A stretch of 64,000 nt of DNA from NCBI RefSeq assembly GCF_019703515.2, contig NC_059359.1:1153501-1217500 (forward strand). The letters are read 5' to 3'. Position numbers and translations under genes: made by a program. How positions within the stretch are numbered: position 1 is the stretch's first letter; each line of letters opens with the position of its first letter. This document shows, in pieces, positions 38,425 to 50,229 of this stretch. Source of the stretch: Myxocyprinus asiaticus. Lineage: Eukaryota; Chordata; Actinopteri; Cypriniformes; Catostomidae. The notes beneath the pieces were generated by a model, which did not search any database, was not told the DNA's origin, and worked only from the letters and a program-made list of their open reading frames with translations.

Positions 38425-38651
38425 TTTTTTTTATTTTTTATTTTTTTTACCCCATTTAACTCTCAAAATGTTCCCCTAATGTTAGCGTAAGGTTCCCGTT
38501 TGGTTATTTTTTTGGGAACCAATTCCTAACGTTCTCTTAAGGTAGTTCCGTTTTTTTTTAAACCACAAACTAATGTTCCCAGAACGTTGCAGGGAGGTTT
38601 TTGTATGACAACCTTAAAATAACATACGGAACGTTCTCTTATTTTTATTTA

Positions 38652-38694
<43 letters not shown>

Positions 38695-39718
38695 TATTTT
38701 TAAAATAATGATTATTTTAATAAACGTTAGACAACAATGACTGACATTAGTGCAGTACAGCATAAATTAAATCAGAGTTACTTAGCAGAGACGGGCCACT
38801 TCTATTAAAATGTATGAACGAGAGAAATTGAAATGCTCATCGGTCAACGGATGTAGAAAGGAAGTCCCGCCTTACAGGTAAAAGAGCCAATCACCTTTTA
38901 GATATAGACATCGCCTGTCAATCAACTCGAGAACGCGCATGCGCATTAGCTATACAAGCCGGGAAAATTGCGTCTTTTAGCCTTATCTGGGATAAAGTAT
39001 CCCAATTTATGATACCAATACTGTCATATTTTATTGCTGATTTGAAACATGTTCTTTGATAGTAATCTTGACCAACCGTTTCAGAGATTTCGGTGTTTCC
39101 CCATTCAAGTAGATAGGAGCTGCACTATCATGACTGGAAATAACCTCCCGAGAGCGTTCTAAACATGACCAACAGCGACTTGCAAGAAAGACTTTAATTA
39201 AATGTAGAAAAAAGGTAACAGTAGCCTATATGTTGGAGATGTAGTATAATAATGCTTTTAAATTGTGCTAGGTTGCTTGAAAATCATTACTATACTCGTT
39301 ATTGTTATATGTTTACATTTGGAATATTATCGTTTGAATATTATCATTATATATTTACATTTTTAATAAGACAGTCAATATGAAACTACATGATATTCAA
39401 CGTGATATGACATGGGGGGAAAGCAGGGCGGGGCTTGATTTCATCTGTCAGGAATTGATTAGGTGACTTAAAGTGACAGGTGGTCAGAGAGGAGGGGTTA
39501 AAAAATAAGAGGGCTTGGTGACATCAGACAAAAAGGAAAGTTGTTTTAGAGGCAGAGAAAGTTATTACTTTTCAACGAAAGTTTACAAGGACAAATATTA
39601 GTATTCTTTGAAATATCACGCACTGATGAATGGTTCACAAAGTATTTAAAAAAGTAAATAGACTCAGTTTACTTCTGAGGACTTGACAAGGACACCGATA
39701 TATGCAAGGAGCCACAGG
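38205..39718. other. spacer: microsatellites and unassigned sequence
   Basis: Holds (TA)n at 38322-38380, (TTTA)n to about 38440, (ATT)n near 38655-38690 and degenerate GGGAAC/AACGTTC repeats. No gene. Confidence 0.5.
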
Positions 39719-39813
39719 TTGTGCCTGACAGGTTGATCAGCCTAACTGACTCCACCAGGGTAAGTTTAGAGGTAGGTTTAAGGTTAGGGCCTCGTTAAAC
39801 TGTCAGGCACATC
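39719..39813. mobile_element. short palindrome-ended element
   Basis: TGTGCCTGACAG on the left and CTGTCAGGCACA on the right enclose a run of TTAGAGG/TTAAGG repeats; miniature inverted-repeat form. Confidence 0.45.
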
Positions 39814-40891
39814 CTGGGGCACCTTCCACCAATGGGCAACATGGACAGTGTGACTGGTGAAGCCAAACATTTCTGACACTCTCAGCATTCCTTCTAAAGC
39901 ACGAGGGGGGACCCACAGTCATGTGTGAATGAACATTACACACCACAGTGCCACACAAACAGAAAGACAATGATAAAATATAGCACAGACAAAACAGTGA
40001 ACAGATGGAGGAATGCAGTATATTCTTGCTCTGAATGGACAACTGGCAGCTCTTTTGTGCACCCTCTTTCCTCCAGTACTCTAGACAGTGTCAGTGACAT
40101 AAATAATTTATGCCTGGTTGCAGAAAGATAACATAAACTGGCAACTGTCAAGTGAGGGCATTAGTGCCTATATGTTAGTTGTTTTGGTTCAGTGGGCTAC
40201 AGAATACATTGTGTCTATGATTAGCATTCACGGGCTACTGTCAAGAAAAGACAAGAAAAACTTGCAGCATTGATGTTTTCCTGCTGAAGCACATCTGTTG
40301 ACTTCCTGGCATTGAGTTCCCTCATAAAGGGCACTGAGACTCCTCCGGCATGTTGGCTAATGATACTGTAGTGCTGTAATATACTGCAGATAACAGCACA
40401 AAACTCCATTGTGAAGTGTGTAATTGCAGCACCCCTAGTGGCACCAAACGAAACTGTCAAAATAATCACTGTTTTCAAACTAGTTTCAAAAACTAATTTC
40501 TCTCTGGAGAAAAAATAATGGGATTTTTAAAATCTGCGACTCTGCTGTTGCGCTCTATTGCACACTTTTTTATACTCTCTACATACAGTACATGTAGTGT
40601 GCTCGGGTTTATCAGACAAAGATAAAGTTATCACAAGGATATGAAAGCAAAGGAAATCTGAACTGATATACTAATGCAAATGGCTTTGTGTTTTGAAGTT
40701 GGGAGATGCAAGCTGTGCATGAACTCTCAAGTGATTTCACTTGCAAAGTGAGTCGTTTTTCTAGTCTGTCCTGACAGTGAAGCTATTTGTCAAAAACGAG
40801 CATGTTATTCAGCTGTTTATTTGTGCTCAGCTGGTTTAAGAGACTTCAAAAATGTCAAAAAGAAGAGGCAACTGTGGTTTGACCAAACACT
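39814..40891. other. spacer between phldb3 and ethe1, nothing recognised
   Basis: No supported gene or repeat apart from short ORFs without motifs. Confidence 0.4.
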
Positions 40892-40897
40892 TTTATT
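40892..40897 (-). promoter_or_regulatory. candidate ethe1 polyadenylation signal
   Basis: AATAAA on the minus strand about 470 bases after the ethe1 stop, followed by a GTGTTTGG-like GU-rich stretch. It is the first clear candidate found. Confidence 0.45.
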
Positions 40898-41366
40898 AAA
40901 AACAGAATTATATATTATTTCATAGTTTTCATACAAAATCTGTCATTACATGTAATAGAAGTTTTAATATGGCAAATTACACAAGCATTTACCATTTTGT
41001 TTGGACTTACAATTATCTGAAGCATTTCAGTGATTTCTGATAAAGCATTTGTTTAATGCAACCCATGAGATATTTTGTCATTTGCCTGATCTAAGTATGA
41101 TATATGGCATATTTGTTATGCAATCCAGAAATATTTTTATGTCAAAGTGGACAAGAATTACTAGAGACCAGAAATAAAACAGCACAGTTTGATATTTCAG
41201 TAATGTTGACATTCTTTTCTACTTACCCTGATTCAGATGGGTTCATTACTGCAATTACAATCACTGCATGAAGTTTAAAGGCAATTTCTGTCTCTATACA
41301 CAACATAAAATTAATTTGTCTTCTTAAAAAAAGCTATGCTTGTCACACTGGATTTCTTCATAATGT

Positions 41367-41413
41367 TCAAACATCGTGAAGTCCGCACACCAAGTTTGCA
41401 GGCACTGAAATAT
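41367..41413 (-). CDS. ethe1: ethe1 exon 7 (stop)
   Basis: Encodes [15 protein letters not shown] and TGA. It matches the ETHE1 C-terminal VPAN-x-x-CG pattern. Confidence 0.9.
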
Positions 41414-42030
41414 CTGTGGGAAAAATAGTGAAAACATAAGGCTAAAGATTTGTTCAAATGAGCAAGAGTAAATAGTTTAGTGGCAAACCCCACTAAAAAG
41501 TCCCTCTAAAAGAAGAAACCCCTCATTATCAAGAAAATGAAGCTTTTCCCGCTTCAGAACGCTCTTAAAATGAGTAATAAGCCGCACCTTGACTCACTAA
41601 CAGATACAACATGTCATCACTCATCCAGCAATTACCTCTAAAGATAAACACATTCATCAATCTTTTATCAAGTGACACTTCATTCAACTGTTGTATAAAT
41701 CTGTACTCTACCTATTTTTTTGGGGTTGGGTAGATTCAGATTGTTCATGATTTTCTCAAACTCATCCATTGTTTTGGTCAGACGAGGGTTGAATTTCCTC
41801 TCTTCATCAACAGTGGACACTGTCTGACCTTCAGTGAGCAGACGACATCCAAACAGCGAAATAAATCATATAGAAAAGACACAATTGCATTCAAAGTCCT
41901 TGTAAGATGCAGATAAACACACACAGACACACAGACACACACACACACACACACATGCACACAGGCACAAAGACACACATACACACACACTCACACACAC
42001 ACAGACACAAACACACACACACAGAGACAG

Positions 42031-42061
<31 letters not shown>

Positions 42062-42077
42062 TACACACACTCATACA

Positions 42078-42112
<35 letters not shown>

Positions 42113-42117
42113 AGACA

Positions 42118-42164
<47 letters not shown>

Positions 42165-42168
42165 ACAG

Positions 42169-42201
<33 letters not shown>

Positions 42202-43127
42202 CACACACAGACACGCACACAGGCACACAGACACATAGACACACACACTCACACACACACAGACACAAACAAACAGACACACGCTCACACAGACACACAC
42301 ACACACTCACACAGACACACAGACACACACACACACACACACAGACACACACACATACAGACACAGACACACACACACACAGACACACACACATACAGAC
42401 ACAGACACACACGCACGCACGCACACACTCACACACACACACACTCATGTTGGTGCAGCTATCATTATGAGGACTCTCCATAGACATAATGATTTTTATA
42501 CTGTACAAACTATAGATTCTATCCCCTAACCCTAACCCTACCCCTAAACCTAACCCTCACACACACACACACACACACGCACGCACGCACGCACGCACGC
42601 ACACACTCACACACACACACACACGTTGGTGCAGCTATCATTATGAGGACTCTCCATAGACATAATGATTTTTATACTGTACAAACTATAGATTCTATCC
42701 CCTAACCCTAACCCTACCCCTAAACCTAACCCTCACACACACACACACATTCACACACACACACACACACATGTTGGTGCAGCTATCATTATGAGGACTC
42801 TCCATAGACATAATGATTTTTATACTGTATGAACTATAGATTCTATCCCCTAACCCTAACCCTACCCCTAAACCTAACCCTCACAAAAAACTTTCTGCAT
42901 TTTTACATTTTCAATAAAACATCGTTTAATATGATTTGAAGTGATTTGAATTATGGGGACACTAGAAATGTCCTCATAAACCACATTTATAGCATAATAC
43001 CCTTGTAATTACCAGTTTATAACCTAAAAAAAATGTCCTCGTAAACCACTTAAACCTGCCCCCCCCCCACACACACTCACACACACACACTCACACACAC
43101 ACACACTCACACACACACACACACACA

Positions 43128-43176
<49 letters not shown>

Positions 43177-43297
43177 ACACACAGACACACACACAAACAC
43201 ACACACACACAGACACACACAAACACGCACAGACACACATACACACACACACAGACAGACACACACACACACACAAAACACAAACAAACACACACAG

Positions 43298-43328
<31 letters not shown>

Positions 43329-46300
43329 CACACAGACACACTTGTGATTGCATATTCTATATAAATGTGCCAAGTTGTTTGAGAACCATAAATAGCCAGC
43401 AGTTAGGCTAATAAACTATATGACTTAATGGAAAGCTACTGGAGGTGAAGTTACAATGATTTCACCAGGTAAAAGGGATTTTAGGCACTCCCTAAGTTGA
43501 CCTGACTTGGGGTAAAATCCCAGTAACATACGGCCTCTCCTAGTTTATAGCTTCAGTAATAGTATAGCTTCATACCCTTGTAGTCATGTGCGGGATAGAT
43601 GAAACAATGTCCAGGTAGCGTGAAAATCCTCTTATGAACAGACTCGTACAGTCTCTTTGGACACCCTGAAACACATAAGATGAAAAGCTTCACTGTATAG
43701 CCATCATGTGGACATTTGGAGTATTACAAAAACAAAGACAAACACATGGAGGAGCATGCATAAAAAAGGGATTGTTTCTGCCTTTTCAGTTGACTTAAAG
43801 GATTAGTTCACCCAAAAATGAAAATTCAGTTATTGTTTACTCACCCTTATGTTGTTATAACCCTATATGACTTTTCTTTACATACATACACACATACACA
43901 CAGACACACACACACATACATACATACATACATAGTGCAAATCTAAATACAAATCTGTTATATACAGTGCAAGGGAATGTAATGGCAGAGGAGGTTGGAT
44001 AAATATAAAAAGACTAGACTGTGAATTGCACATAGTTATTGCTCAATGGGGCAGTTTTAACTGTTCATGAGATGGATAGCACGAGGGAAAAAACTGTTCC
44101 TGTGCCTGACAGTTCTGGTGCTCAGAGCTCTGAAGCGTCGGCCAGAAGGCTGACAAATTCCTTGTTCAAAAATGTAGTGGGCAGGGTGAGTGGGGTCCAG
44201 AGTGATTTTTCCAGCCTTTTTCCTCACTCTGGAAGTGTACAGTTCTTGAAGGGAGAGCAGGGGGCAACCAATAATCCTCTCAGAGGTCCGAACTGTCCTT
44301 TGTAGTCTTCTGATGTCTGATTTCGTAGCTGAACCAAACCAGACAGTTATTGAAGTGCAGAGGACAGACTCAATGACTGCTGAGTAGAACTGTATCAGCA
44401 GCGCCTGTGGCAGGTTGAACTTCCTCAGCTGGCGAAGGAAGTACAACCTCTGCTGGGCCTTTTTCACAGTGGAGTCAATGTGTGTCTCCCACTTCAGGTC
44501 CTGTGAGATGGTAGTGCCCAGGAACCTGAATGACTCCACTGATGCCACAGTGCTATTTAGAATGGTGAGGGGGATCACCATTCCCGAAGCTCAGGGATCT
44601 GAACAGCTGTCGACTCTGCTCCGGGCTATGACCAACCCGAGTGTTGGGGTGTTCCTCCTAAAGTCCACAATCATATCCACTGTTCCAGGTTGTTTTGACT
44701 GGACCAGACAGCCAGCTGTTCAACCTCCCTTCTGTATGCAGACTCATCGTCATCTCGGATGAGGCCGATGACAGTGGTGTCATCTGCAAACTTCAGGAGC
44801 TTGACAGAGGGGTCCTTGGCGATGCAATTGTTGGTGTAGAGGGAGAAGAGTAGTGGGGAGAGCACACATCCCTGGGGGGCACCAGTGCTGATTGTACAGG
44901 TGCTGGAAGTGAGTTTCCCCTGTCTCACAAGCTGCTGCCTGTCTGTCAGAAAGCTGGTAATCCACTGACAGATAGACATGGGAACAGAGAGTTGGTGTAA
45001 TTTATTCTGGAGTATAGCTGGGATGATGGTGTTGAAAGCCAAACTGAAGTCCACAAAAAGGATCCTTGCATATGTCCCCGGTCTGTCCAGATGTTGCAGG
45101 ATATGATGCAATCCCATGTTGACTGCATCATCCACAGACCTGTTTGCTCAATAAGCAAATTGAAGTGGATCTAGAAAGGGTCCAGTTATGTTCTTCAGGT
45201 GGGCCAACACCAGTCTCTCAAATGATTTCATGACCACAGACATCAGGGTGACAGGTCTGTAGTCATTAAGTCCTGTGATTTTTTTTTTTTTTAAGCAGCA
45301 TGGAACTTCACACTGCTCCAGTGATTTGTTGAAAATCAGTGTGAAGATGGGGGGCAGCTGGTTAGCACAGGATCTAAGACACAGGGGTGAAACACCATCT
45401 GGGCCCTGTGCTTTCCTTATCCTTTGTTTTCAAAAGACACAGCTCACATCATCTTCACAGATCTTAAGCGCAGGTTGAGTAGCAGGAGGGGGGAGGAGGG
45501 GGGTTGCAGGAGGTGTTGGTGTTTGTGTGAAGTGAAGGTCAGTGCAGGTGTGGGGTGTGAGATTGGGCCTTTCAAATCTGCAGTAGAACACATTCAGGTC
45601 ATCAGCCAGTTGTTGGTCTATCACAGGGTTGGGGGTAGGAGTCCTGTAATTCGTAAGTTGTTTCATGCCACTCCACACTGATGCAGGGTCGTTAGCTGAA
45701 AATGAGTTTTTCAGCTTCTCAGAGTATCTTCTTTTAGCCACTCTGATTTCCTTAGTCAGTGTGTTTCTGGCCTGATTGTACAAAATTTTATATCCATCTC
45801 TGTAAGCATCCTCTTTGGCCTGACAAAGCTGTAAACTATGGTTTGTCGTTGTTGAACTTTAAATAAGTCCTAGTAGGAATGCACATATCCTCACAGAAAC
45901 TGATATATGATGTAACAGTATCTGTGAGCTCATCCAGGTCTGTGGCTGCAGCCTCAAAAACACTCCAATCCGTACAATCAAAGCAGGCTTGTAGTTTCCG
46001 CTATGCTTCATTGGTCCATCCCTTTACAGTCCTTACTACAGGTTTAGCTGATTTTAGATTCTGTCAGTAGGTCGGAAGAAGATGAACCAGACAGTGATCA
46101 GAGAGTCCCAAAGCTGCTCTAGAGCGATATGCATCCTTTATTGTTGTGTAGCAATGACCAGTATGTTCCTGTCTCTGGTGGAGCATGTGATGTGCTGTTT
46201 GTATTTGGGCAGTTCACGTGTGAGATTTGCTTTGTTAAAACCTCCAAGAATAATAATAACTGAGTCCGGGTATTGTTGTTCTGTGTCTGATGCTTTGATC

Positions 46301-46342
46301 AGCCAATGTTGCATGTTTTTCAAACATCTATCATTTATCAAG

Positions 46343-46429
<87 letters not shown>

Positions 46430-49400
46430 TTTTTCAGCCCTGTCAACTACACAATGATAGATATATTCAGTCAAAATATTTGGTTAAAAGTGTTATTATA
46501 ATCCTAATAATCATCACCTTGCTGAAAGTCTGTCCGCCCGCAGCCCCGTATGAGGAGTGCATCACCAGTGAACGCCATACATAGATCTCCAGTGATGTAC
46601 GTCACACATCCATCTGTGTGTCCCGGGGTCTCGCGCACCATCAGACACTGAAACAGATCAAAGGTTGAGGAGTAGATAAGAGTGATCAGACTATCAGCAC
46701 TTTAATCATTAAATAACTGACCAGCCAATGACAATGCTGTAAAATATCATACTATCAATAAAATAGATGAACTCTAGCATGAAAAAACTGTGAATGTATA
46801 TGCGGGTAAAACACACCTTAACCCTTTAAGTTCTAAAGGTGTTTATGAAGATTTCCTGTTTCAGTGGCATTCTCAAAATTAAAAGCTTATAAATTGTCAA
46901 AAAAAAAAAACAAAAAAAAAAAAACAAGGAGGGTCAAGTGTTTGGTGTCATTGTAAAGAAAACTTTTCCAATTTTTTAATGATATAGATTATGACACATT
47001 CTGCGACTCTCAGCCTAAGAAACTGCAGGAAAAAGATTGAGCCCAAAAAGTTTTTTATTATTATTTTTCTTAATTGACAATGACGTAAGGTGGCTCCAAA
47101 AAACTGCTTTTCTTTTGTTTCCAATCATGTCAACTGTATCTGAGACAAATGTTGTGTTGATACAACAAAGCAATCAAAGGTTATAGCATTAAAAATATAA
47201 TTATCATAGTGTCCAAAAACTTCTCCAAGTGTCCAAAAGCCTCTCCAAACAAATAAAACATAATAATTGTATATAAGAACTAATTACACATACAAACACA
47301 ACAATGACTAAAGGTTTGCATAGCATGCAGACATGATTTTAGTAATGAGATTTCACAGAATGAGTTTCATTCTGTGTCATTTGAGTCATCATTGAGTCTG
47401 TGTCATGTATTTGGCGCCATCTCCTGGTGGTCATATGTAACATTGTGCTTCATGTGGATTATCTAATGATCTATGCATCTGATTACCTTGTGTGTGGACT
47501 TATTTGAAAGATAATCACCTCCTCTAAGTAATAGTATGTGATATTTTATGTTCTGTTTATTTTTCATGATGTTTTAAGCGAAAACACGGCATATAAGCAA
47601 CACCAACATAATTGTCAAAGACATATACTTAGCTATTACTCACTATATTTTTGTCTGTGAGTAAAACAAATAGGCTGGTTGTATTCTACTCTTTGAGAGC
47701 TTTCCAACAACATATGACACATTACTATTTGATCAGTTTGATATTTTCACTAATTACAATAATACGAACAGTGCAAAATCAAAACGGGACACTTCTGATT
47801 TGTCTGCAAATTTCAAAGCACTTGTTCAGTTTTGGTCATAATGCCTACATGCATTGTAAAATAGAGCTTCTAAGCTCAAATGATACCTATTTTGTGTTGG
47901 TCAAGACTGTAGATATTAATATTTTGACGATTATTTTTTTTCGCGGGCTCATCCGATCTTAAAGGGTTAAACTCTCTCAACAGCACTTATTTAACCTGGA
48001 AATATTCTTTTAAACATTCAAACATGATGAGAGAACTCATTACAATCTATCCCAAAATTTAATTCCAAATGTATCTAATACTTTGGCAATACTTCATACA
48101 TGTTTTCCGAAAATGATTTGGTCTCCGTCAGAGAGCAGTATGTCTGCATTGGCTCCGCTGTGTTTGGAAATGGCACTCTTCAATCCAAACACATTCTTCT
48201 TCAGCCGTCCAGTGCCAGTGATGTGATCCGCATGACAGTGAGTATTCGCTGGAACAGACAGATCAGACAAACTCACTTTAATGTTGAGAATGAAGAATTG
48301 TTTCCATTAAAAAAATAAATGACTGAAATTAAATGAGTGCGCAGTCTGAATTTAATGTGATTGAAATCTTTCTGCACTAGGTAGGAAGTTTTGAGCTCTG
48401 AAAGTTACAGTATTTTTTACAGTCCAGTAAAAGCTTATCTCAAAAGACCAAGTTAAATTAGATTCCTCATGCTACAGGTATGAGCCTTTTTACAAGCTCA
48501 GAGAATAAAAGGAAATGTTTACCGGCCACTGTAAGTTTAAGGCCCAGTTCATTGATGAGCTTCAGGTCTCTGTCCACTGTTTCTAGTACAGGATCGATGA
48601 GTACGGCCTCTCTGGTGTCTGTATCGGCCAGCAGGTATGTGTATGTGCTGCTTTCAGCTTCAAACAACTACAGGAACATCAACACCAATATCAGTACAGT
48701 ACAGTCAGAGTAAGTCAGCTAAATGTGTTGTGTATACCGTAACAGCATTCCATTCATGTCTCACTTCATCAACAAACTGCAAACTATTGTTACAATGTAT
48801 CAGTGTTCTTGCCACATGCCACTAAACCTACCACAGTGATCAGAGTTCCCCACAAAATACTATTAAGTTACTGTTACTACAATAAAACTATTATTAGCTA
48901 TTTTGTGCAGATCATCAAAGCACTAGTAGTAACAATAACTGTATTAACAATAACACTGGTTACAATGTTACATTACTGTAAGAGGAATTAGAGCTGGTAA
49001 ACACATTTTAAGTGCTGAACTGACTGAATGTCATATGTCCCAAAAATATATTTTTGGATTATTAGGCATAAACAACATCTCTCTGAATGTCACTGCAATT
49101 ACATAATAAAATATCAAAGCAAGTGTCATTTAATTTAAAGAAAGAGAGCACAGTTACATTTTGGCAATGTTTAGGTGTAAAAACAGTGCCAAAAGTGTAA
49201 GCAGGGGAAAAAAAAGGAATTCAGAAGAATACAGACCACATTTACTTTGTGTTAATATAAAATTACAGATTCACAGCACATGAATTACACTTATGCAAAG
49301 CATTAAAGTATTGCTAATATTTTCTACTTATTCTTGCAACTTGATTTACACCTTTACAAAACCTTCTGTGCACTCAAAACTATTTATAGGCACTATTTTA

Positions 49401-49688
49401 CCTTCATACAGTTCCGTACCCTGAAAGAGCTGAACATTAACTAAATAAATAAACACACAAAACCATGCACTTGTCCCACTCATGTTAAATGAATACAAAC
49501 CTAAAACGAGCATAAATGCTTAAATTGCATTTCCAGAGCATTTCCATGAGTTCTCTCACCTGTCTGAACAGCAGTCCACTGTAGAATCGGCGGGGACTTG
49601 GATGAATGTGAGAGATTCTGGTGCTCCATGACCGGAGTGTGACACTCACGGCTGGCTTCAGTTTGTTCAATAACACGACTGCACTCAT
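41367..49688 (-). CDS. ethe1: ethe1: mitochondrial persulfide dioxygenase, 7 exons
   Basis: Exons in order: 49688-49560, 48667-48523, 48248-48100, 46647-46518, 43665-43576, 41828-41712, 41413-41367; 807 nt, 268 aa, all joins in frame. ETHE1 oxidises glutathione persulfide to sulfite and GSH in the mitochondrial matrix, a step of hydrogen sulfide breakdown. It is a metallo-beta-lactamase-fold protein with one Fe(II). Visible motifs are HCHADH (His95), ETPGHTDGC (His151) and [16 protein letters not shown] (Asp170). Their spacing equals that of the human ligands H79/H135/D154. The N-terminus is rich in Arg/Ser with no acidic residue for 40 residues, as expected of a mitochondrial targeting peptide. 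[14 protein letters not shown] and [11 protein letters not shown] are conserved C-terminal signatures. Confidence 0.96.
41712..41828 (-). CDS. ethe1: ethe1 exon 6
   Basis: Encodes [20 protein letters not shown] then [18 protein letters not shown], the conserved C-terminal helices. Acceptor ACTGAAG is pyrimidine-poor but the frame is continuous. Confidence 0.94.
41912..42448. repeat. (CA)n array
   Basis: About 540 bases of imperfect ACAC/ACAG repeats inside ethe1 intron 5. Cys/Val and His/Thr reading frames over it are artefacts. Confidence 0.95.
42449..42886. repeat. three tandem copies of a ~110-bp unit with telomere-like end
   Basis: A unit starting GTTGGTGCAGCTATCATTAT and ending CCCTAACCCTAACCC-like occurs at about 42449-42558, 42625-42734 and 42773-42884. 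The copies are separated by (CA)n blocks. The three are nearly identical, pointing to recent amplification. Confidence 0.9.
43068..43340. repeat. (CA)n array, second
   Basis: About 270 bases of ACAC with ACAG and ACAA variants, in ethe1 intron 5. Confidence 0.95.
43576..43665 (-). CDS. ethe1: ethe1 exon 5
   Basis: Encodes [19 protein letters not shown] then [12 protein letters not shown]. The YPAHDY motif is conserved in ETHE1. It is flanked by the LINE tail on one side and long CA arrays on the other. Confidence 0.95.
43795..43872. mobile_element. fragment of the TTAAAGGATTAG family
   Basis: TTAAAGGATTAGTTCACCC and the following 60 bases match the arm of the foldback at 56669-57917. It is cut off where the LINE tail begins. 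Confidence 0.7.
43873..46345 (-). mobile_element. degenerate LINE (L2/CR1-like) with endonuclease and RT remnants
   Basis: The minus strand encodes RT blocks with [26 protein letters not shown] and LLKFADDTT, then a C-terminal [15 protein letters not shown] and [12 protein letters not shown] region. Upstream is an endonuclease scrap ([22 protein letters not shown]). Frameshifts and stops break it into pieces, so it is inactive. The 3' end is an ATGT-rich tail at 43873-43936. It lies in ethe1 intron 4, same strand as the gene. Confidence 0.9.
46349..46435. repeat. (TA)n plus poly(T)
   Basis: About 62 bases of TA, then about 24 T, at the 5' edge of the LINE remnant. Confidence 0.95.
46518..46647 (-). 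CDS. ethe1: ethe1 exon 4 (remaining metal ligands)
   Basis: Encodes [17 protein letters not shown], then [20 protein letters not shown], then RTDFQQ. It supplies the second His and the Asp ligand. The following intron (46517-43666) holds a LINE in the same orientation. Confidence 0.96.
46818..47970 (-). mobile_element. TTAA-flanked family, complete copy
   Basis: TTAACCCTTTAAG at 46818 and CTTAAAGGGTTAA ending at 47970 form 13-bp perfect inverted ends including TTAA. The interior matches 725-1618 in inverse and 60930-61368. About 1.15 kb, no transposase ORF. It lies in ethe1 intron 3, 170 bases from exon 4. Confidence 0.85.
48100..48248 (-). CDS. ethe1: ethe1 exon 3 (metal motif HxHxDH)
   Basis: Encodes [20 protein letters not shown] then [16 protein letters not shown]...GDQIIFGKH. 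The HCHADH motif carries the first iron-ligand His. Confidence 0.96.
48523..48667 (-). CDS. ethe1: ethe1 exon 2
   Basis: Encodes [34 protein letters not shown] and [12 protein letters not shown], the first beta strands of the metallo-beta-lactamase fold. Ends one base into an Ala codon. Confidence 0.95.
48668..49559. other. ethe1 intron 1
   Basis: AT-rich intron with no recognised repeat or gene. Confidence 0.5.
49560..49688 (-). CDS. ethe1: ethe1 exon 1 (targeting peptide)
   Basis: Encodes 43 aa from [20 protein letters not shown] to SGLLFRQ: Arg/Ser-rich with no Asp or Glu, fitting a mitochondrial presequence. The donor is GTGAGAG. The start is the only ATG in frame before the conserved region. 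Confidence 0.92.
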
Positions 49689-49840
49689 TTCACTTCTCTG
49701 TGCACGACTAGTTCTCCGCCTTAAACCGGTATGGTGACAGTAACCTGAGGTCTGATAAGATCACTGTGTGATTGTGAAGACGACAATAAACACGCAGCTG
49801 TCAATCACTCTTCTGTTTACGCGTTGTTAGAGCTTATACA

Positions 49841-49880
49841 GATGTGACGTAATCATGCATGCGATAGCTTTATATAGTAC
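49841..49880 (-). promoter_or_regulatory. candidate ethe1 core promoter
   Basis: The minus strand carries TATATAAA at 49876-49869, then a CRE-like TTACGTCA at 49852-49845, about 160-190 bases upstream of the ethe1 ATG. The LTR element inserts at the upstream edge of the TATA-like box. Position and motifs suggest a promoter; transcription is not shown. Confidence 0.35.
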
Positions 49881-50209
49881 TGTGGCATGGGGCGGCGGCG
49901 TGCTCATGTGTCTGTCTGGGAGAGAGAAAGAGGTTTAGGCTCCTCACCTGGGCTGTAATTACTCTAACACATGTCTCTCATTAGGCTATAGTAATGGAGG
50001 AGGGCCAGAGCGTCAGAGTGGGAGAGAGAGTGACCAGAAGGCACAAGAGAGAGTGACCAGTGATTTAGAGAGTGTTCCATTGAATCTACGAGTTTTTATG
50101 TTAGTTGACGGTTACTGTCGAGTGTGTGCCTATCATTGAAAAAACTGACCTTGAACCTGTTTCGTTGTCTCCTGACTCCTCCACTGCCCATGAACTCAAC
50201 ATTATCACA
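49881..50209 (+). repeat. 5' LTR
   Basis: 329 bp, TGTGGCATGG ... CATTATCACA. Its start is 193 bases upstream of the ethe1 ATG, in antisense direction to ethe1. Confidence 0.9.
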
Positions 50210-50229
50210 GTGGTGCTGAAAACCCAGCT

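Noticed and set aside
38140..38490. 116-codon ORF with hydrophobic C-terminus
   Set aside because: The hydrophobic part is the (TA)n and (TTTA)n run.
41778..42508. Cys/Val-rich and His/Thr-rich ORFs
   Set aside because: Readings of (CA)n arrays.
43100..43340. CRISPR-like array
   Set aside because: No repeat-spacer structure; a simple dinucleotide array in a vertebrate genome.
43091..43373. Cys/Val-rich ORFs
   Set aside because: Readings of the second (CA)n array.
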